Shown in pieces: positions 30,860 through 42,940 of a stretch of DNA of 64,000 bases (position 1 is the first letter of the stretch; every line of letters begins with the position of its first letter). The notes under the pieces were generated by a model. That model had not been told where the DNA came from, made no database searches, and saw nothing but the letters and a program-made list of their open reading frames with translations. The stretch comes from Chondrus crispus (taxonomy: Eukaryota; Rhodophyta; Florideophyceae; Gigartinales; Gigartinaceae). The stretch spans positions 99,291-163,290 of the forward strand of contig NW_005179039.1 of the NCBI RefSeq assembly GCF_000350225.1, written 5' to 3'. The translations under genes and the position numbers were made by a program.

Positions 30860-31514
30860 AAGCAGTAAGCTGAATTTGTTCAAGGCAATGTTGGTATGCA
30901 CTTCTCAGCACTTGGGAGAACTGTAAAAGAGCTGCATACAGAATTTGTCCTGTGCCCATAGGGTTCCTTTTTGCGACCACAAACAGAACGTGTTCTACCC
31001 CAAAAACAATTGCGTGGTGCAGTCATTGTAGCCTGTAAGCTGTGCTCGGTACTGCCTCTTGGAAATAACCATTGCCTTCAATTGACGTGCCAATATCTGT
31101 TATGCTAAAAAGTCATCCGCAGATATCAGCGATTTGTTTTGCGTCTTCAATTGTTCGCGGTGATGTCATGGTCTTGATCGCAACCACTGCGCAAATGATA
31201 TCATTAGAAACACCCAGTAGCCCGCACAAACCATCAGGGCTGTCTCCTAGCATCTCGTTGCTTCGTCGACAAACGAGTCCAAGGCTCTTGATGTAGTCTA
31301 CACGCAGATGTGTGTTCACATGGTCTCCGAAAACTGAAGAACTTGTCACGCTATTGCCTGTTCCGGCTTCGACACAGGGTATGATGGCAACAAAATACGG
31401 AAGAGCTTTCAGAACTTCTGCTTCATTAATGGAGCCTTCCTTCATACCTGCAGTAGCAACTAAAGGCTTCATTACCCATGATGATAATGAAGCCTTCAGC
31501 AGCTCTTGTTTCAC
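30860..31514 (-). pseudogene. YqaJ/PD-(D/E)XK-like nuclease domain, decayed
   Basis: Reading leftward from 31514: a helix-rich start (MKQELLKASLSSWVMKPLVA), then RSNEMLGDSPDGLCGLLG and VVAIKTMTSP. SPDG...(E)IK is the signature of YqaJ/lambda-exonuclease-type restriction-fold nucleases; the acidic residue before IK has become Ala here. After a stop near 31110 the same strand continues with AYRLQ, HHAIVFGVEHVLFVVA, another block usual in this family. So the fold is recognisable but the gene is broken. It lies immediately upstream of the piggyBac-like segment. LTR A has inserted at its 5' side (31528), cutting off the true start. Confidence 0.5.
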
Positions 31515-31527
31515 AGCCTTTGCGTCC

Positions 31528-32202
31528 TGTAGTATAACCCCCCTGGAGCTTTTTAGATTAGATCAACAACGGGTCTAGTGCTGTAGAGCCCGATGCTCTA
31601 CTGTACTACCGCGCGTGGCCACGTGTACCCCTCGGGTACAGGGCGCACACGCGCACACGTGCACACGTGTACGCGCGGGACGGTAGCGCGCGCACACGTG
31701 TACTGTCAGCCACGATGGCTGACAGTATTACAGTACGGTCCGATCCGTGCTACAGTAGACCACTACAGTACTTCGGTACTGTAGTGTTATAGGTTGTTGT
31801 GTATATTAAATATGGAGCGGACCGGCGGCGGTGGAGGAGGACAAGCACGGACTTGTCACCGACCGACCGTCAAGGTCCGACTTCCCGCTTATTCTAAGGT
31901 AGCGTTCGCCAACTACCTTAGAGCGGCACTGAGCGCGAGTTGAGGACGCGCGCGGTACGCCCACGAGCCGGCTCGGCCTCCGCCTGTCGGTACTGGATCG
32001 TTACCCAGTACCACGCCGGCGCGTCGAGGAGTCGAACCGCTCGCGCGTACCGGCGTCCTCCCCGTTCCCGCTCTACCACGCTACCCGGGCCCGCTGCCCG
32101 GTGCCGTTAGCTAGTGTCCCGCTTCACCCCCGTCTTCCCGATCGACAGAGGTCTTGGTCGAAGTGTGCATACACCCCTATCGCTGGGTGTGTTTATGCTA
32201 CA
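31528..32202 (+). repeat. LTR A (5' LTR of G2)
   Basis: 675 bp, TGTAGTATAACCCC...TTTATGCTACA. Holds conserved hairpins at 31581-31603, 31703-31725 and 31761-31786 and an AT-rich TATATTAAATA box near 31802-31812. Followed by TGGTCTCCCGACC (32204-32216), a likely primer-binding site. Confidence 0.85.
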
Positions 32203-32203
32203 G

Positions 32204-32216
32204 TGGTCTCCCGACC
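32204..32216 (+). other. Probable primer-binding site of G2
   Basis: TGGTCTCCCGACC starts one base after LTR A; the same sequence follows LTR D on the minus strand (46742-46754). TGG complements the tRNA CCA end. Confidence 0.55.
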
Positions 32217-32282
32217 TAGAAGACCCTGGAGTCCGATCTCCGAGAAGACTTCCGCTTCCCTCCGCGAACAGATCGCGTCGAG

Positions 32283-34852
32283 ATGAGCCAGGAGCTCGAG
32301 CCCTCGATCCGCTCAGAAGCGGCGGATCTGAGTCCGGCCGCTGTGCAGTCCCCATCCGCCGCGTCGGGCGACGGCGACGCAAGTCCTTGTGACCGCGAAC
32401 CGTCGCTCGGATCCTCCGAGGAAAGAGTGGCCGCGATGTTCGAACGCATAGCCGAATACATCGAGGAAGTGCGTACTTCCCTTCGGATCGATGTATCGGA
32501 CCATGTATACACTCGATGTATGGCCGAACTCCGCTCCCTGCGTGAAGGGAGGTTCGATAGAGTGACGCAGTCCTTAGAGAATCTCCGAGCACTGATCGAC
32601 GAGTTACACTCGCGGATAGTGCTCGTCGAAGACTCCCGTTTCGCCTTGCCCGGACCGTCCGGGCAAGGTCGCCCTGAGAGGCCGACCTCGGTGAGACGAC
32701 CCGAGGACCGAACCTCTCCGTCCGCAGAGCAATTGGGTGCGTTCGCGCACCTCTCCGCTGAGCTCAACGCCACTCGTCGGCGTGCTCGTGACATAGAACG
32801 TACCATGGCCCAAGGGCTACCCGGTGCCCCCTCGAGAGCGCCCGGTGGTACCGTACCTCCGAGCGCCGCCGCGCCCGAAGGTTGGCGTCGGACTGGTGCC
32901 GCTACCAGTCGGACTGCAGAAGGAAGCCGTCCTCCGATAGACGCGAACTTCGCGTCTGAGACCGAAACCTTGCCGCCTATCGCCGGAAGTAGGCGGCAAG
33001 TGGACCGCGTATCGTACGCGGACGAACAGGGCCGTGGAGGAGCCGCCCGCGGATCCGGAGAACCGATGTTCTCCGTCGATCCACGCTTGGGCGGCTACCC
33101 GCCGGTGAGTTACGCCGAGCATCCAGGTCCGGTAGTCGTCCGTACGCTACCGGTTACCTCGTTCGGCACGCTGGGTCCCGCTGAACCCGGGCTCGAGCCG
33201 GTACATACGATGATCCAAGAGTTCAGCGCCGTTGCTGACTATCGTATGTACCGCTTGGATAACACCTCGAGGCTTGTGACCTCGGGTGACGCGGGACGGA
33301 TCGCGAAGTACGTCCAACGCAGTCGTGGGATCCGTCCCACGATGCGCAGCTTCGACGGTACCGACCCGATCCAGCTGCTGCCGTTCTTGAAGGATATCCG
33401 AATCACCTTCAACTCGCAACACCTGACCGAAGGTGTTGCGGTACGAGTCCTTGCGCACTTCCTCGAGCGCGACGCGGAGCGCCTGTATACGAGTTATACG
33501 ATGCGTGGCCTCCGCACCGGCCAGCTCCATGACGACGTGAGCTGACCGGGGCTCGTGAATCAATTCTTGAAACGCTACCTCACGGACGACGTGTTAGGTG
33601 AAGCGTACGACGCTGTCGCTACGGCGCGACAGCAATCGCATGAGACGGAAAGCACGTTTGCTGACCGACTCGAGACTGCCGCGTTCCGATGCACGGCAGT
33701 CTTCTCCGAACAGTCCCTCGCGCACTACTTCGTGCGGGACTTGCACCGGCAACCGGTGCCGCAGTATCCGAAACTGTGCAAAGGCTGCCAGGCAGTCAGA
33801 AGACCGATCTTCCGACCATCCGCCGTATCGCCACGGCGGAAGGTACAACGTACCGCGCTCGGCGCGGTTTACCTCTGCCGGATTCGAAACCGGCAGGGAG
33901 GGCTGGCAGGACTACGAAGTCCGCCGCAACAAGTTCGCCCGCCTCTACCCTCCATGTCGGGGAGGATGAGTGGCAGGCCGACCCTGTCCTCATTACGCAA
34001 GGAGCAGGGCCAGTAGGGGGTCGAACCCCCTCACCGATGTCGACCGGAACGACATAGAGTTACGCGACCGCGTTCGCGGCCACTCCAAGAGTGGCAAGGG
34101 GTACGGACTCCCGGGTCGCAGAGCTCGACATATCGAACCGAGATGCGGGAGGCGAAGCGCCTCGCGTGCCCCTCCTCACCGATGAGGAGGCGCGGCACGC
34201 GGCGACCTTCGCCTCAACGGACGGCAGCGCGTACGTGTGCTGGCTATGCCGTACGTACGGGCATGCCATGTACGCGTGCCGGTTCCTGTCGCCGGAACAA
34301 CGAATGTTCACGGCGTACAGGAACTACCACTACCAGATGGAGACGCGCCCCGGTGCGCGTAATCTCCTCCGGCAAGCGGCGGGCGAGGGCCGTCCCCCCC
34401 GTCAAGGTTTCCCGAACAGATCGAGTGGGGGCACACGCTTCGCCCCCCGGGGAGGCGGGTACCGTCGCAACGAAGTCGATCGTCGGGATCGACCCGCCTA
34501 CCGGCAGGCAGACACAAGGTACCCCCGACAAGGAGAAAGAGGGGACCGAGACCGTTCTCGGTTACCCCAACAGGTACAAAATTCGATAATGTACCTGCAA
34601 GACTGGGTAGAGGATCCGTACCCTCTACCCACGGAGGGTCACGAAGGAGAGCCGACTCGCTTCGTCCCCCATATCCTGCGACGACCGCACGCCGCAGGTC
34701 AAGGGCCGGAAGTACCCGAGTACTTCGCCAAGGCCGCCGAGCCGCAGTGGGGGAATCGTCCCGACCCACGCGGCCGGCTACCCGAAGAAGACCTGGCCGT
34801 CGATAGCCAGAAGGTTAGCTCCGATAGCACGGGTAGTTCGAAAAAAGGGTAA
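32283..34852 (+). pseudogene. gag: G2 Gag, broken
   Basis: The first 420 residues are open from ATG 32283. They contain a helical N-terminus (MFERIAEYIEEVRTSLRIDV) and a capsid-like block ADYRMYRLDNTS ... MRSFDGTDPIQLLPFLKDI. A TGA at 33543-33545 stands where Trp is likely (DDVS-stop-PGLVNQFLKRYL), the same frame continues to about 33790, then the frame changes. The final part (to 34852) has the zinc knuckle CWLCRTYGHAMYAC (C-x2-C-x4-H-x4-C). The first part is closely similar to the inverted copy at 45729-46679. Non-functional as it stands. Confidence 0.82.
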
Positions 34853-34991
34853 AGACGGTTACGTACACGCGGTCGCGTGAGCCGTCTTTTCCCCACGAAC
34901 TAGACCCGACCCTGCGTGCTCGCCAAGGACACGGGGGTATTTTCCGATAATACATCCCCCGCTACCGAAAGAGAGCACGGGAGCTCCTGTA

Positions 34992-37900
34992 ATGCCGATA
35001 CAGGAGGGAGCAGACGTCGAGGCCTCCGAAGGCCCGAAGTTAGGAGGACAGAACACCAGGACAGCCGACGTCCCGGTGAGGCGTAACAATAGCGACGGGG
35101 ACAACGGCGACCGAAAAGATTCGGTCGACCCCCTGAATCCCGCGAGCGCAAGGTCGCCGGAAAGGGGTCCGTGTCGTACGGACTCGAATAATCCGGGGGG
35201 CGTCACTGATCCGCGGACGCCTCAAGAACGGGGGAGAAGGAAACGCAAGCGGGGCCAGCAACGAAATCGAAGGCCCCGGCGGAACGACCTCACCGATAAG
35301 GCCGCCCCGAAGGTTGTCGACGGCGTCATTTGCCTTATGACGTCGAAGAATTGCAACGTCCTCGGCTCGATAGCCACAGAGGGAAATGCATTTAAACCCC
35401 GCACGATCGCCGTTGATACGTGCTCGGGGTATAATCTGGTGAGGAAGGCCGACCTTCCCCCCAATTGGACGCGTTACGTCGTGCACGACGCACCTCTGCC
35501 ACGATTGGCAGGCGCGAATAGCAACCCCCTCAAGCTTTCGGCCGTCATCCGCCTGGCCGTGCGGTTGAGGATCACGGTGTTCCGAATTCCGTTCGTAGTC
35601 GCGGACCAGCTCGCCGTGCCAGTCCTTCTCGGGACGGCCTTCATCGATACGCACGTGCGATGTATCGACATCGAAGCTCAACGAATGAAGCTACGCCAAG
35701 GCGGTTCCGTCGCCATCGTCGACGGAAAGGGGGAACCGACTCCCCAAACCAGGCGTCACGTGCGACACACGGGTCGGCCGGACGTACACGAGGAGGCCCC
35801 GCAGGCGATCCGAATCGCCCGCTGGGTTACCATCCCCGCGATGTCACATGCCCGCGTGCGTGTGACAACCGCGGGGAGGGGCCTCGTGTTCCTGGAACCT
35901 GTAGCATAATCGCGAAGGTGATTATTCACTGCTGGGGGCGGCTACTGTACACACATGACACGTTTTACAGCGCGTGCCCCCGCGGCTGTAAGTTCGCGCT
36001 TGATGCTCGCTGTGCACGTGTACAGCGGGGCAATCCGGAGTAAGGAACGCGAGCTTACCGTGTAAGCCACTAGACAGATATTGTAGTATGTATGGTAGAT
36101 TATTCACTTGTATATTAAACGACAGGGCGACCGGCGGCGGTGGGAGAAAAAGGACAAGCACGGGCTTGGTACCAGATCCTCCACCGCAGGTCTAACCCCG
36201 TCCGCTTATTCTAAACGCGTTCTCTTAACGCGAGCGCGTTAACTAGAAACTAACGCGGGTAGCGGTCGCGAACGTACGCGCGCGAGCTGGATCCGCCTCC
36301 GCCCGTCGGTGCTAGAACGCTAACTAGCCCCGCCCTGGGGCGTCGAGCGCGTCGAAACGCTCTACCGCGTACTGTGTTCGCGTCCGCTCCCCACCGCTCT
36401 ACCACGCTACCACCGCCAGCGTTCCTTTCTGGTGTGTGTGTTTTTGTCCTCTCTCGCGTACACAGGTCTTCGAAGAACCACAGCTAAACCCCCAACGCGA
36501 CCGGGGGTTTATGCTACAGAACCCAAGCCCTCACTCCAACACCGACATGGAGTGAGGCTGACGAATGGCGTCGCGGAGGTCCTACCGAATCAGACCTTCG
36601 ACGTCATCGTCGCGAATTTCTCACGACGAGAAAGGAGGCCTCCGAAGCACACCGTCGTGGGATACGCGAAGCGCAACCCCCTCGCGATCCTCACTCCTGA
36701 ACGTAAGGTCGCCGAGGGGATCGCGCACGCGCTACACCTGACCGACTTGACTGATCAAGTCGGTGGGGTAGGAGTTGCCCGATCCAACTCCGACGATAAG
36801 ACCACCGCCGGGGGCAGGGGGTCGACCCGGACGAACGGGCACCTTTATGCCAACCGACGGCGAGGGGTACTGTACTCCACCAGCAAAAGGGTCCCGAAAA
36901 TCCACCGATGGATTGGGAAAAAGGGATCGACCTGTCATACATCGACGATGACAAGCTCCGTGGACACGTACTCGAGATGCTCCGTAAGCACTCGAGTCTG
37001 TGGAGGGGTGCGCTTGGAACGATCCAAGCTACGGAGCACCGCATTCCCCTCGAACCGGGAACGAAACCGATTCGTTCCATGCCCTATCGGAAGGGCCCGT
37101 CCATGCGCGAAATGATCGCGAAGGAGGTCAACAAGATGTTGAACGCAGGGGTTATCGAACCAGCGAGCACCGAGTGGGCGTCCCCCGTGGTGCTCGTACC
37201 GAAGAAAGACGGCTCTCTTCGGTTCTGCGTGGACTACCGGCGTCTCAACGCGAAGACCGCAGCGGATTCGTATCCGCTGCGGATGGACGACTGCATCGAC
37301 TCGTTAGGAGATGGAGCCGTCTTCACCACGATGGACTGCAATTCCAGTTATTGGCAGATCCCGGTCGCTCCGGAAGACCGGGATAAGACCACGTTCACGA
37401 CGCACATGGGCACGTTTCACCACTTGCACATGCCGTTTAGACTCAAAGGGGCACGGGCCACCTTCCAACGTGCGCTCGACGTAATACTCTCCGGAGTCCG
37501 CTGGCAAATATGCCTCGTCTATCTCGACGACACGATCGTGTTCTCCCGTACGCATGGAGAACACGGGAGGCATCTCGATACCGTGTTGAGCTTACTGCAG
37601 AGTTCGGGTATCTCCCTTAAGTTCAAGAAGTGCAGCTTCTTCCGACCGAAGGTGCACTACCTGGGGCACGTCATCTCCTCAGGCAAATTGAGCGTGGCTG
37701 ATACGGCGGCCGACGCTTTCAAGACGTTCACGTTCCCGAGGACGTTGACGCAAGTGCGCTCATTCCTCGGGGCGTATAACGTATACCGCCGATTTGTTAA
37801 GGGGTTCGCTAAGATTGCGCGTCCTCTAACCGACATGACGCGCAAGGATTCCGATCCCGATTTCTATAACCCCACGGAGCTGCAACTTCAGGCGTTCGAG

Positions 37901-40203
37901 AACCTTAAGAAGTGCATGATCGCTCCGCCGATCCTCGCGTTGCCCCGGCCCGGTTGTTCGTACATGATAGACACCGACGCGAGTGCCTACCAACTCGGCT
38001 GCGCCTTACTTCAGGAGCACGAAGAGCCGAACGACTGGCGCCCCGTGGGGTATTGGTCGTACTCACTGTCCGATAGTGAGCGCAACTACAGCGCTACCGA
38101 ACGCGAGTGCTTCGCCATAGTCTGGGCCGTCCGCACACTACGGCCGTACGTAGAAGGCACGAAGTTCACCGTACGGACGGAACATGACGCCCTTCGATGG
38201 CTCATGTCCCTCACCGAGAGTTCCGGAAGACTCACCCGGTGGCAGCTACGTCTGGCTGAATACGATTTCACCATTCAGTACCGCCCCGGACGCCTGCATC
38301 AGGTGCCCGATGCCCTGTCACGACTCGTGTCGCCGAAGGTCGCCGATGACCCTCGCCCCACCGTCGAGGTGGATGACGAAATCCTCACTTTCGACGAGGA
38401 CACGACAGTTAGAGACGTATCGAACGAGGTCGCGGACCATGCTTGTACCGCGAGCTGTGATCATCAGGCCGTACATGTCTTCGTAACGACACGGAAGCAA
38501 GGCGAAGCCCGAACAAGGTCGCGCGTACCTACGCGCGACGAACCGCGAGGCGACGACGAAGCCCCCGCTCTCCAAGGACCCAATTCTTTTTGGGAGGAGA
38601 ACGACGAGTTCGACGCCGCCGACATCCAGCGCGCCGAAGACCCCGAGGCTGGCGCGCTCGACTCCCCGGTCGCCCCACCGCAGGACGACCTTCCGGCCCC
38701 TCTTACGATAGAGAACATAGCCAAGGAGCAACGCGTGGATGACTTCTGCCAAAACCGTTTTGGCACGACAGTCCGAGTCTCGAGACTCTGCGTTCTTCGA
38801 GGACCACCAAGGGGTGCTCAAACGGAGATACCCCTTCGATCCTGATACCGTACAGGTGGTGGTGCCTCGGACGCTCCGCGCCAGGCTCCTTCGCCTGTGC
38901 CACAACCCGGCCATCGCGGGGCACCCGGGCCAGAATCGTATGTACTACGCACTTCGACGATAGTACTTCTGGTCCCACCTGGCTGCAGACGTCGCAGCCA
39001 CGCTGCGAGGGTGTCGAACCTGCGCGATGAACCGGGTCAAGCTGAGGACACATCTCAACCGATTGAGATTGTTTCCAGCTACGAGGCCCCTCGAGAGCCT
39101 CGCGATCGACATCTTGGGGCCGCTCCCCAAGACGAAGACAGGAAAACGGTTCCTGCTCGTGATTACGGACCGCTTCAGTAAGCTGACGCAAGTCGTTGCG
39201 CTCCGCACGATAACCGCATACACCGTCGCAGTTGCGTTCTGCGAATCGTGGGTGTTTAAGTACGGCGTCCCGCGCACGTTACTGTCGGATAACGGACCGC
39301 AGTTTAACGCCAAGTTCTTCCACAGCACATGCAGAGTTCTGGGGATTACTAATATGTACACATCGGCGTACCATCCCCAGACGAACGGGCAAGTCGAGCG
39401 ATACAACCGAACGATCGCTGCGATGCTAGGCAACTACGTAGGCGAGCGTCAAGATGACTGGGACGTGAACGTGGGCGTGAACGTGAACGCTTACGAATGC
39501 GTATAACTCCCGCGTACAGCGCACAGCCGGCACGACGCCGTTCGAGCTCGTGCTCAGCAGGCCACCGCCGGAGTTCTCACTTCGACGAGCTGACGGTGAC
39601 GCGCCCCCTGCCGATAGAGGGAACGAACGCGCCGAGTTCCTCAAGACCTTGGACTCGACAATCCAGAGGGCCTACGGGAGCCTGCGTCGGACGCAGGCTC
39701 GCTACAAGCGCGACTTCGATAAGCGCATACGCCGGATCAATTCGCGACTCCGTCCCGGAGAGTACGCATACCTCAACCCCCCCGATGGGGGGAGGACATC
39801 GAACAAGCTCGCGCCCCCGGCGGTTGGACCCTACCGTGTCCTCGCGAACGACCGCCGAACCATCACGATAGATCGTGATGGGGTCACTGAGCGGGTCTCC
39901 GCAGATCGCTGCGTGTACGCGCCACCGCCGACGGACGCGCCACGGGGGAGCACAACAACCCCGGCTGACCTTGCCGACAAGGTCAGAGAGGGAACACAGT
40001 ACGCTGTCGAGCGACTACTGAAGCACCGAGATATGGAAGACGGAACTACCGAGTTCCTCATTAAGTGGGCGGATTACGACACGCCCACCTGGACTGCGCG
40101 GACTCACGTCCCGGAGGAGTTGGTGTCTCGTTACGCTCAACGCCTCCGGAGACGCACCGGCATGGACCTCAACTCAAACGTGAACGCGGACGTTCACGCT
40201 TGA
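34992..40203 (+). pseudogene. pol: G2 Pol: protease-RT-RNase H-integrase-chromodomain, interrupted by solo LTR
   Basis: The protease site reads AVDTCSGYNLV, so the invariant Gly after D-T is Cys. Pol is split at 35899/36519 by a solo LTR; across it the frame joins cleanly. RT: RFCVDYRRLN, VFTTMDCNSSYWQ, YLDDTIVF. RNase H: MIDTDASAYQLG, VRTEHDALRW. Integrase: CHNPAIAGHPG ... CRTCAM, then AIDILGPLPK, LSDNGPQF, NGQVERYN. Chromodomain: YAVERLLKHRDM ... FLIKWADYDTPTW. Defects: frame changes near 36850, 38790 and 39485 (the last at a GTGAACGTGGGC repeat), and a TAG at 38961-38963. The protein ends NVNADVHA within a palindrome that recurs before the 3' LTRs. Confidence 0.9.
35900..36518 (+). repeat. 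LTR B: solo LTR inserted in G2 pol
   Basis: 619 bp, TGTAGCATAATC...TTTATGCTACA, with a perfect 5-bp target duplication GAACC on both sides (35895-35899 and 36519-36523). It is related to the other G2-family LTRs, but no internal element remains, so it arose by LTR-LTR recombination. Confidence 0.93.
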
Positions 40204-40212
40204 GGAGGGGGC
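40180..40212 (+). other. Palindrome plus purine tract at the end of G2 pol
   Basis: GTGAACGCGGACGTTCAC (6-bp arms around GCGGAC) followed by GCTTGAGGAGGGGG. The same combination precedes LTR F (49198-49230) and, diverged, LTR C (44510-44541). The first copy overlaps the pol stop, so it looks like an ancestral polypurine tract left behind when extra sequence was added downstream. Confidence 0.65.
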
Positions 40213-41935
40213 CCTCGACCGCTCCTTCGCGGATTAAAACGCCAGGCTGCACGAGCAGACCGGAAAGAGAGGCGTGAAAGGACAGCTGCTCTCATCGGAG
40301 GGCCACGCGATCGGACGACGCCCGACGTCAAGACGTATTGACGGACAGAGCCAGTGTCAGAGGGCGCGATGACGCCGGCACGCAACCACCAGCGCTCACC
40401 CTCTGTCACGATTAATCTCGACTCGCCCAAGGTTAGAGACAGGGGGTAGCATACGAAAGCAGAAGTGTCCCGAGGAGATCCCAGCTCTTACGAGAACCCA
40501 CGAAGACGTCGAGACGTATCGGCAACCGAAATACAGGACAGGGATCGCCACCGCCGCTGGCAAGAGGCAGAGAAGAGAGGGCAGTACGTGTGGCCTTACG
40601 CAAGTCGACCCTCGACCCGACGAGGAGAACGAAAAGGGAAACGGCCCTCTGAGCCGTAAGGAAGGCGACCCCCTCATATCGATAAGGGGCACACGGCTCG
40701 CCGCACAGACGCGAACAGACAGATCTTCAAGGAGGAGCGATCTCGCCCGAAGCCCCTAGGAGGCACGAGAGCCAGGGGAGATGGCACAGAGAAAAGACAA
40801 GGATGTATTCACAACCTCGGTGCCGATTGAATACCGGGACGAACCCCGACGAGCGAGTATTTCGTCTTCACAACCCCTCTACAGGTGGGAGACGCGCGCA
40901 GATCGCGAAGTCTGCGTCTACGCACAAGGACAGTCCCGTCAGGAAGAGCGCAACACCCTCCCTTTTCAACTACGAGTCATTATCGACAACCGCCTCGCTT
41001 CCCTGTGGTGACGGGGGCCCCTTCCGCTACAGCGAAGACTTCCGCCTTCCGCCTCCGATCTCGAACGAGAGCACGGCGGCGGACGGGATCGACGCATAAA
41101 AAAAGGGAAGTCGGTGTAGGAAGGGGTGAATAAGGAAGACGGAGCGCGAGGAGCGCCGGAAAAGTCCTCGGGGAGCGCCGCGGGCCGAGGTTGCGAGGCC
41201 CAGGCGCTACCACGCGGACTTCATTTGCTAAAAATTTGGAATCTAAAATTTTGTCAAATTTTACAGCAAGGGCGATGTCGTACGACACCCCTCGCCGGTC
41301 TGTGATCAGTGCCCACTGATCACAGACCCACTGATCACAGGGCCAAAATCTAAAACATTTGCTAAAAAATTGGAATCTAAAATTTTGTCAAATTTTACAG
41401 CAAGGACGATGTTGTACGACACCCCTCGCCGGTCTGTGATCAGTGACCACTGATCACAGTGGGGCCGCGGCGCGCCGGATACTTCACGGGACGACGGGAA
41501 TGACAGGCAACCGCGCTGCCCACGACCCACGAGCGCCCTTACTTCTCTTCCGCCTCCAAGAAGACCAGACCCTTCGGGGCAGGACGTGTAGCGCTCTTGT
41601 TAACGACGGCGAGGGGCAGGTACACATACGTCAGGGCGGCGAGGGGCAGTACCGACCGCCCCGCGCTAACGCTCCCTTCCCGTGACGTCATGCCCGTAAG
41701 GGCGAGGCAGTGGTGGTCTTCCGTGATCCCTGACCCGGACTACACCATGGCTGCGGAACGCTTAGTCGTCGCGCACGCAGCCACGCGCGGGCAGCGAGCA
41801 CCACCAGCTCTGGGTGGCATGCTGTGTTGGGAGGCCGCGAGTCGGTACGAGGAAAGAAAACAAAATTGAAGGAGGAGTAGGACAGTACCCGCCGCACCGA
41901 GCGGACGGGGACGAAGGCAACAAAAGCAAACATCT
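40213..41935. other. G2 3' region before the antisense ORFs
   Basis: GC-rich, with no recognisable protein, except for an AT-rich duplicated block at 41223-41459 described separately. Confidence 0.5.
41223..41459. repeat. Two-copy AT-rich tandem duplication with 26-bp palindromes
   Basis: Units about 134 bp apart, each with AATCTAAAATTTTGTC and ending in a palindrome whose arms are CTGTGATCAGTG and CACTGATCACAG (41300-41325 and 41434-41459). The composition is unlike the surrounding GC-rich element. Confidence 0.85.
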
Positions 41936-42940
41936 TTACGAATGGCACACGACATCCCTGGTGATGACCCGGACCGCCTCAACGGCCAATATCGTGGCTA
42001 CGGTCCGTACAGCCATGGTCGAACGACCCCGGGGGACAATACCCGTGGTGACGCGGAACGTCGGCGTTCCGCGGCGGGCCCTCCGCGAGCTCCTCGGCAG
42101 TGGGCATGGAGACCCTCTGATACGAGGCGCCTCCGCGAGCGGGGACCGCAGCTGCCCTCGAACCATACGGCACGAGGGGACCGGCCCCCGGAACGGCATA
42201 CGGATCGGGCCATCTGCGTGGCTGGCGGACAGCCTCGTGCACAGTGGAGGCCCGAGCAGCCCGCAAGCCGTCTTCTCTTGACGGTATCGATCGCGGTCCG
42301 CGACGGCGCGTTCGTACGCGCTGGATTGACGGTGAGAAGCATCCCGCGCCGACGCAAGTTCGCGTTGCAAACGCTGCACCGAAACGGACGCCGCATCCAG
42401 CTCACCGCCGAGACGGCGAGCCTCGCTACTTCGCGTTAAGAACCAGCTCACCAGGGTCGAGAGGAGATCCCCCACAACCCAAGTCCGGTCCCTGGCGTGC
42501 CCCAATGCACGCGCGAGTTCGGGTACAGATGTGACGTCCTCCTTCGTCAGGGAGAGGTCTCGAACTGCCACTCCCGAAGGAGCAGAGACCGCGAAGTCGT
42601 TCCGAGGCGGCACGGGGAGGACTGTTCCCGACGCGACGGGCGGCACTGTTCGCTCGTCCGCCCCACGAGGGGGACTGGAATGAAACGGGTGTGCACCCGT
42701 CATGAGAGGGATCGGTGTTACAGCATCTGGATCTCGATAACGCTTACCGCGGTTCTGCCTCGGCCCGGAACCGACGCCGCCACGCCTCCCCCTCGCCCCG
42801 GCCGATGCCGGGGACACTGCCGCACGAGACGCGAAGGCGTCCATTCTTGCGTCGTACACGAGGAAAGGGCTTCGTATGCCCGTCGCAAAGTCCGGCCAGT
42901 AGGGGTAGTGACGCTCACTCGCCTTGGCCGCTCGCGTCAT
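41936..42940 (-). CDS. Antisense ORF 2 of G2 element, coiled-coil protein
   Basis: 334 residues, opposite in direction to gag-pol. Its ATG overlaps the stop of the upstream antisense ORF by one base (TGATG at 42938-42942). I do not recognise the family. Visible features: a Pro/Arg-rich, probably disordered N-terminal third; then residues about 125-165 predicted helical (LTKEDVTSVPELARALGHAR, TWVVGDLLSTLVSWFL); then a strong heptad-like coiled coil at about 170-222 (SEARRLGGELDAASVSVQ, LQRELASARD). The C-terminal 110 residues are basic and low in structure. Coding is supported by length and helix periodicity; expression is unknown. Confidence 0.5.
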   Translation of the reverse strand: MTRAAKASERHYPYWPDFATGIRSPFLVYDARMDAFASRAAVSPASAGARGRRGGVGSGPRQNRGKRYRDPDAVTPIPLMTGAHPFHSSPPRGADERTVPPVASGTVLPVPPRNDFAVSAPSGVAVRDLSLTKEDVTSVPELARALGHARDRTWVVGDLLSTLVSWFLTRSSEARRLGGELDAASVSVQRLQRELASARDASHRQSSAYERAVADRDRYRQEKTACGLLGPPLCTRLSASHADGPIRMPFRGPVPSCRMVRGQLRSPLAEAPRIRGSPCPLPRSSRRARRGTPTFRVTTGIVPRGRSTMAVRTVATILAVEAVRVITRDVVCHS

